Shown: positions 63,861-64,000 of the stretch, one piece after another
How the letters are laid out: each line of letters starts with the position of its first letter
How positions within the stretch are numbered: position 1 is the stretch's first letter
NCBI RefSeq assembly: GCF_910594005.1
Contig: NC_057818.1
Coordinates: 53,208,001 to 53,272,000 of the forward strand
DNA from: Cervus elaphus
Lineage: Eukaryota > Chordata > Mammalia > Artiodactyla > Cervidae
Direction: 5' to 3'
Length of the DNA stretch: 64,000 nt
Position numbers and translations under genes: made by a program
Notes under the pieces: generated by a model
Told to the model about the DNA's origin: nothing
Seen by the model: only the letters and a program-made list of their open reading frames with translations
Database searches by the model: none

Positions 63861-64000
63861 GGGTATACAGTTGAATGTCCTACATTTTCACTTCATTTTT
63901 CCTTTTTTTTTTACAAAGCGTGATTAAAATCCACCGTCAGGCCATTGTAATTTGCTCCAGCCATTCCGCGTTGCTGAGCATTTAGGCCCTTTCCAGTTTT

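Larger units (their letters stand above)
51218..64000 (+). other. PPP1R37: PPP1R37 intron 1 (start; continues past the window)
   Basis: At least 12.8 kb of intron after exon 1. The following exon, expected to start with residues like QNVTVDEVIGAYKQ, was not found in any frame. It holds a duplicated CHR SINE (52490-52696), MIR- and L2-like remnants, a G15 run, a perfect hairpin (58678-58715) and an L1 fragment (62870-63860). The part 54300-62300 is GC-rich with many chance open frames on both strands and no recognisable gene. Confidence 0.8.

Overview
This is vertebrate nuclear DNA from a ruminant, most likely a bovid such as cattle, buffalo, sheep or goat. The genes are split by GT-AG introns and carry AATAAA signals. 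The repeats are ruminant-specific: a BovB LINE, many Bov-tA SINEs and cetartiodactyl tRNA-derived CHR-type SINEs, over an older layer of L1, L2 and MIR. The gene order RELB - CLASRP - ZNF296 - GEMIN7 - PPP1R37 matches the conserved mammalian block equivalent to human 19q13.32, so this should be the cattle chromosome 18 type locus. The exact species cannot be decided from the sequence alone.

Layout. 1-9975: the last six coding exons of RELB (+), covering the end of the DNA-binding half, the dimerisation (IPT) domain, a nuclear localisation signal and the activation domain. About 10080-34965: all of CLASRP (+), 21 exons, 672 codons plus stop, starting in a CpG-rich promoter only about 130 bases after the RELB polyA signal. 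35490-39400: ZNF296 (-), three coding exons, 477 aa, tail-to-tail with CLASRP. 41500-48920: GEMIN7 (+), a CpG promoter, two probable 5' UTR exons and one coding exon of 128 aa. 50520-64000: CpG promoter and first coding exon of PPP1R37 (+); the rest of the window is its large first intron, and no second exon was found.

The genes do not form a pathway: RELB is a non-canonical NF-kB subunit, CLASRP an RS-rich splicing regulator, ZNF296 a zinc-finger repressor, GEMIN7 a part of the SMN complex that assembles snRNPs, and PPP1R37 a protein phosphatase 1 regulator. CLASRP and GEMIN7 both serve RNA splicing, but being neighbours need not mean they are co-regulated.

No new multi-gene system was found. 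The items most worth a second look are: a 35-bp minisatellite in CLASRP that re-copies an exon end and its splice donor; the long open reading through that retained intron; a frame-shifting short intron inside the CLASRP RS region; a perfect 16-bp hairpin in PPP1R37 intron 1; an RFX X-box next to a CRE in an otherwise unassigned GC-rich segment between GEMIN7 and PPP1R37; and the N-terminal MSRRK motif plus BCL11-like C2HC finger of ZNF296.
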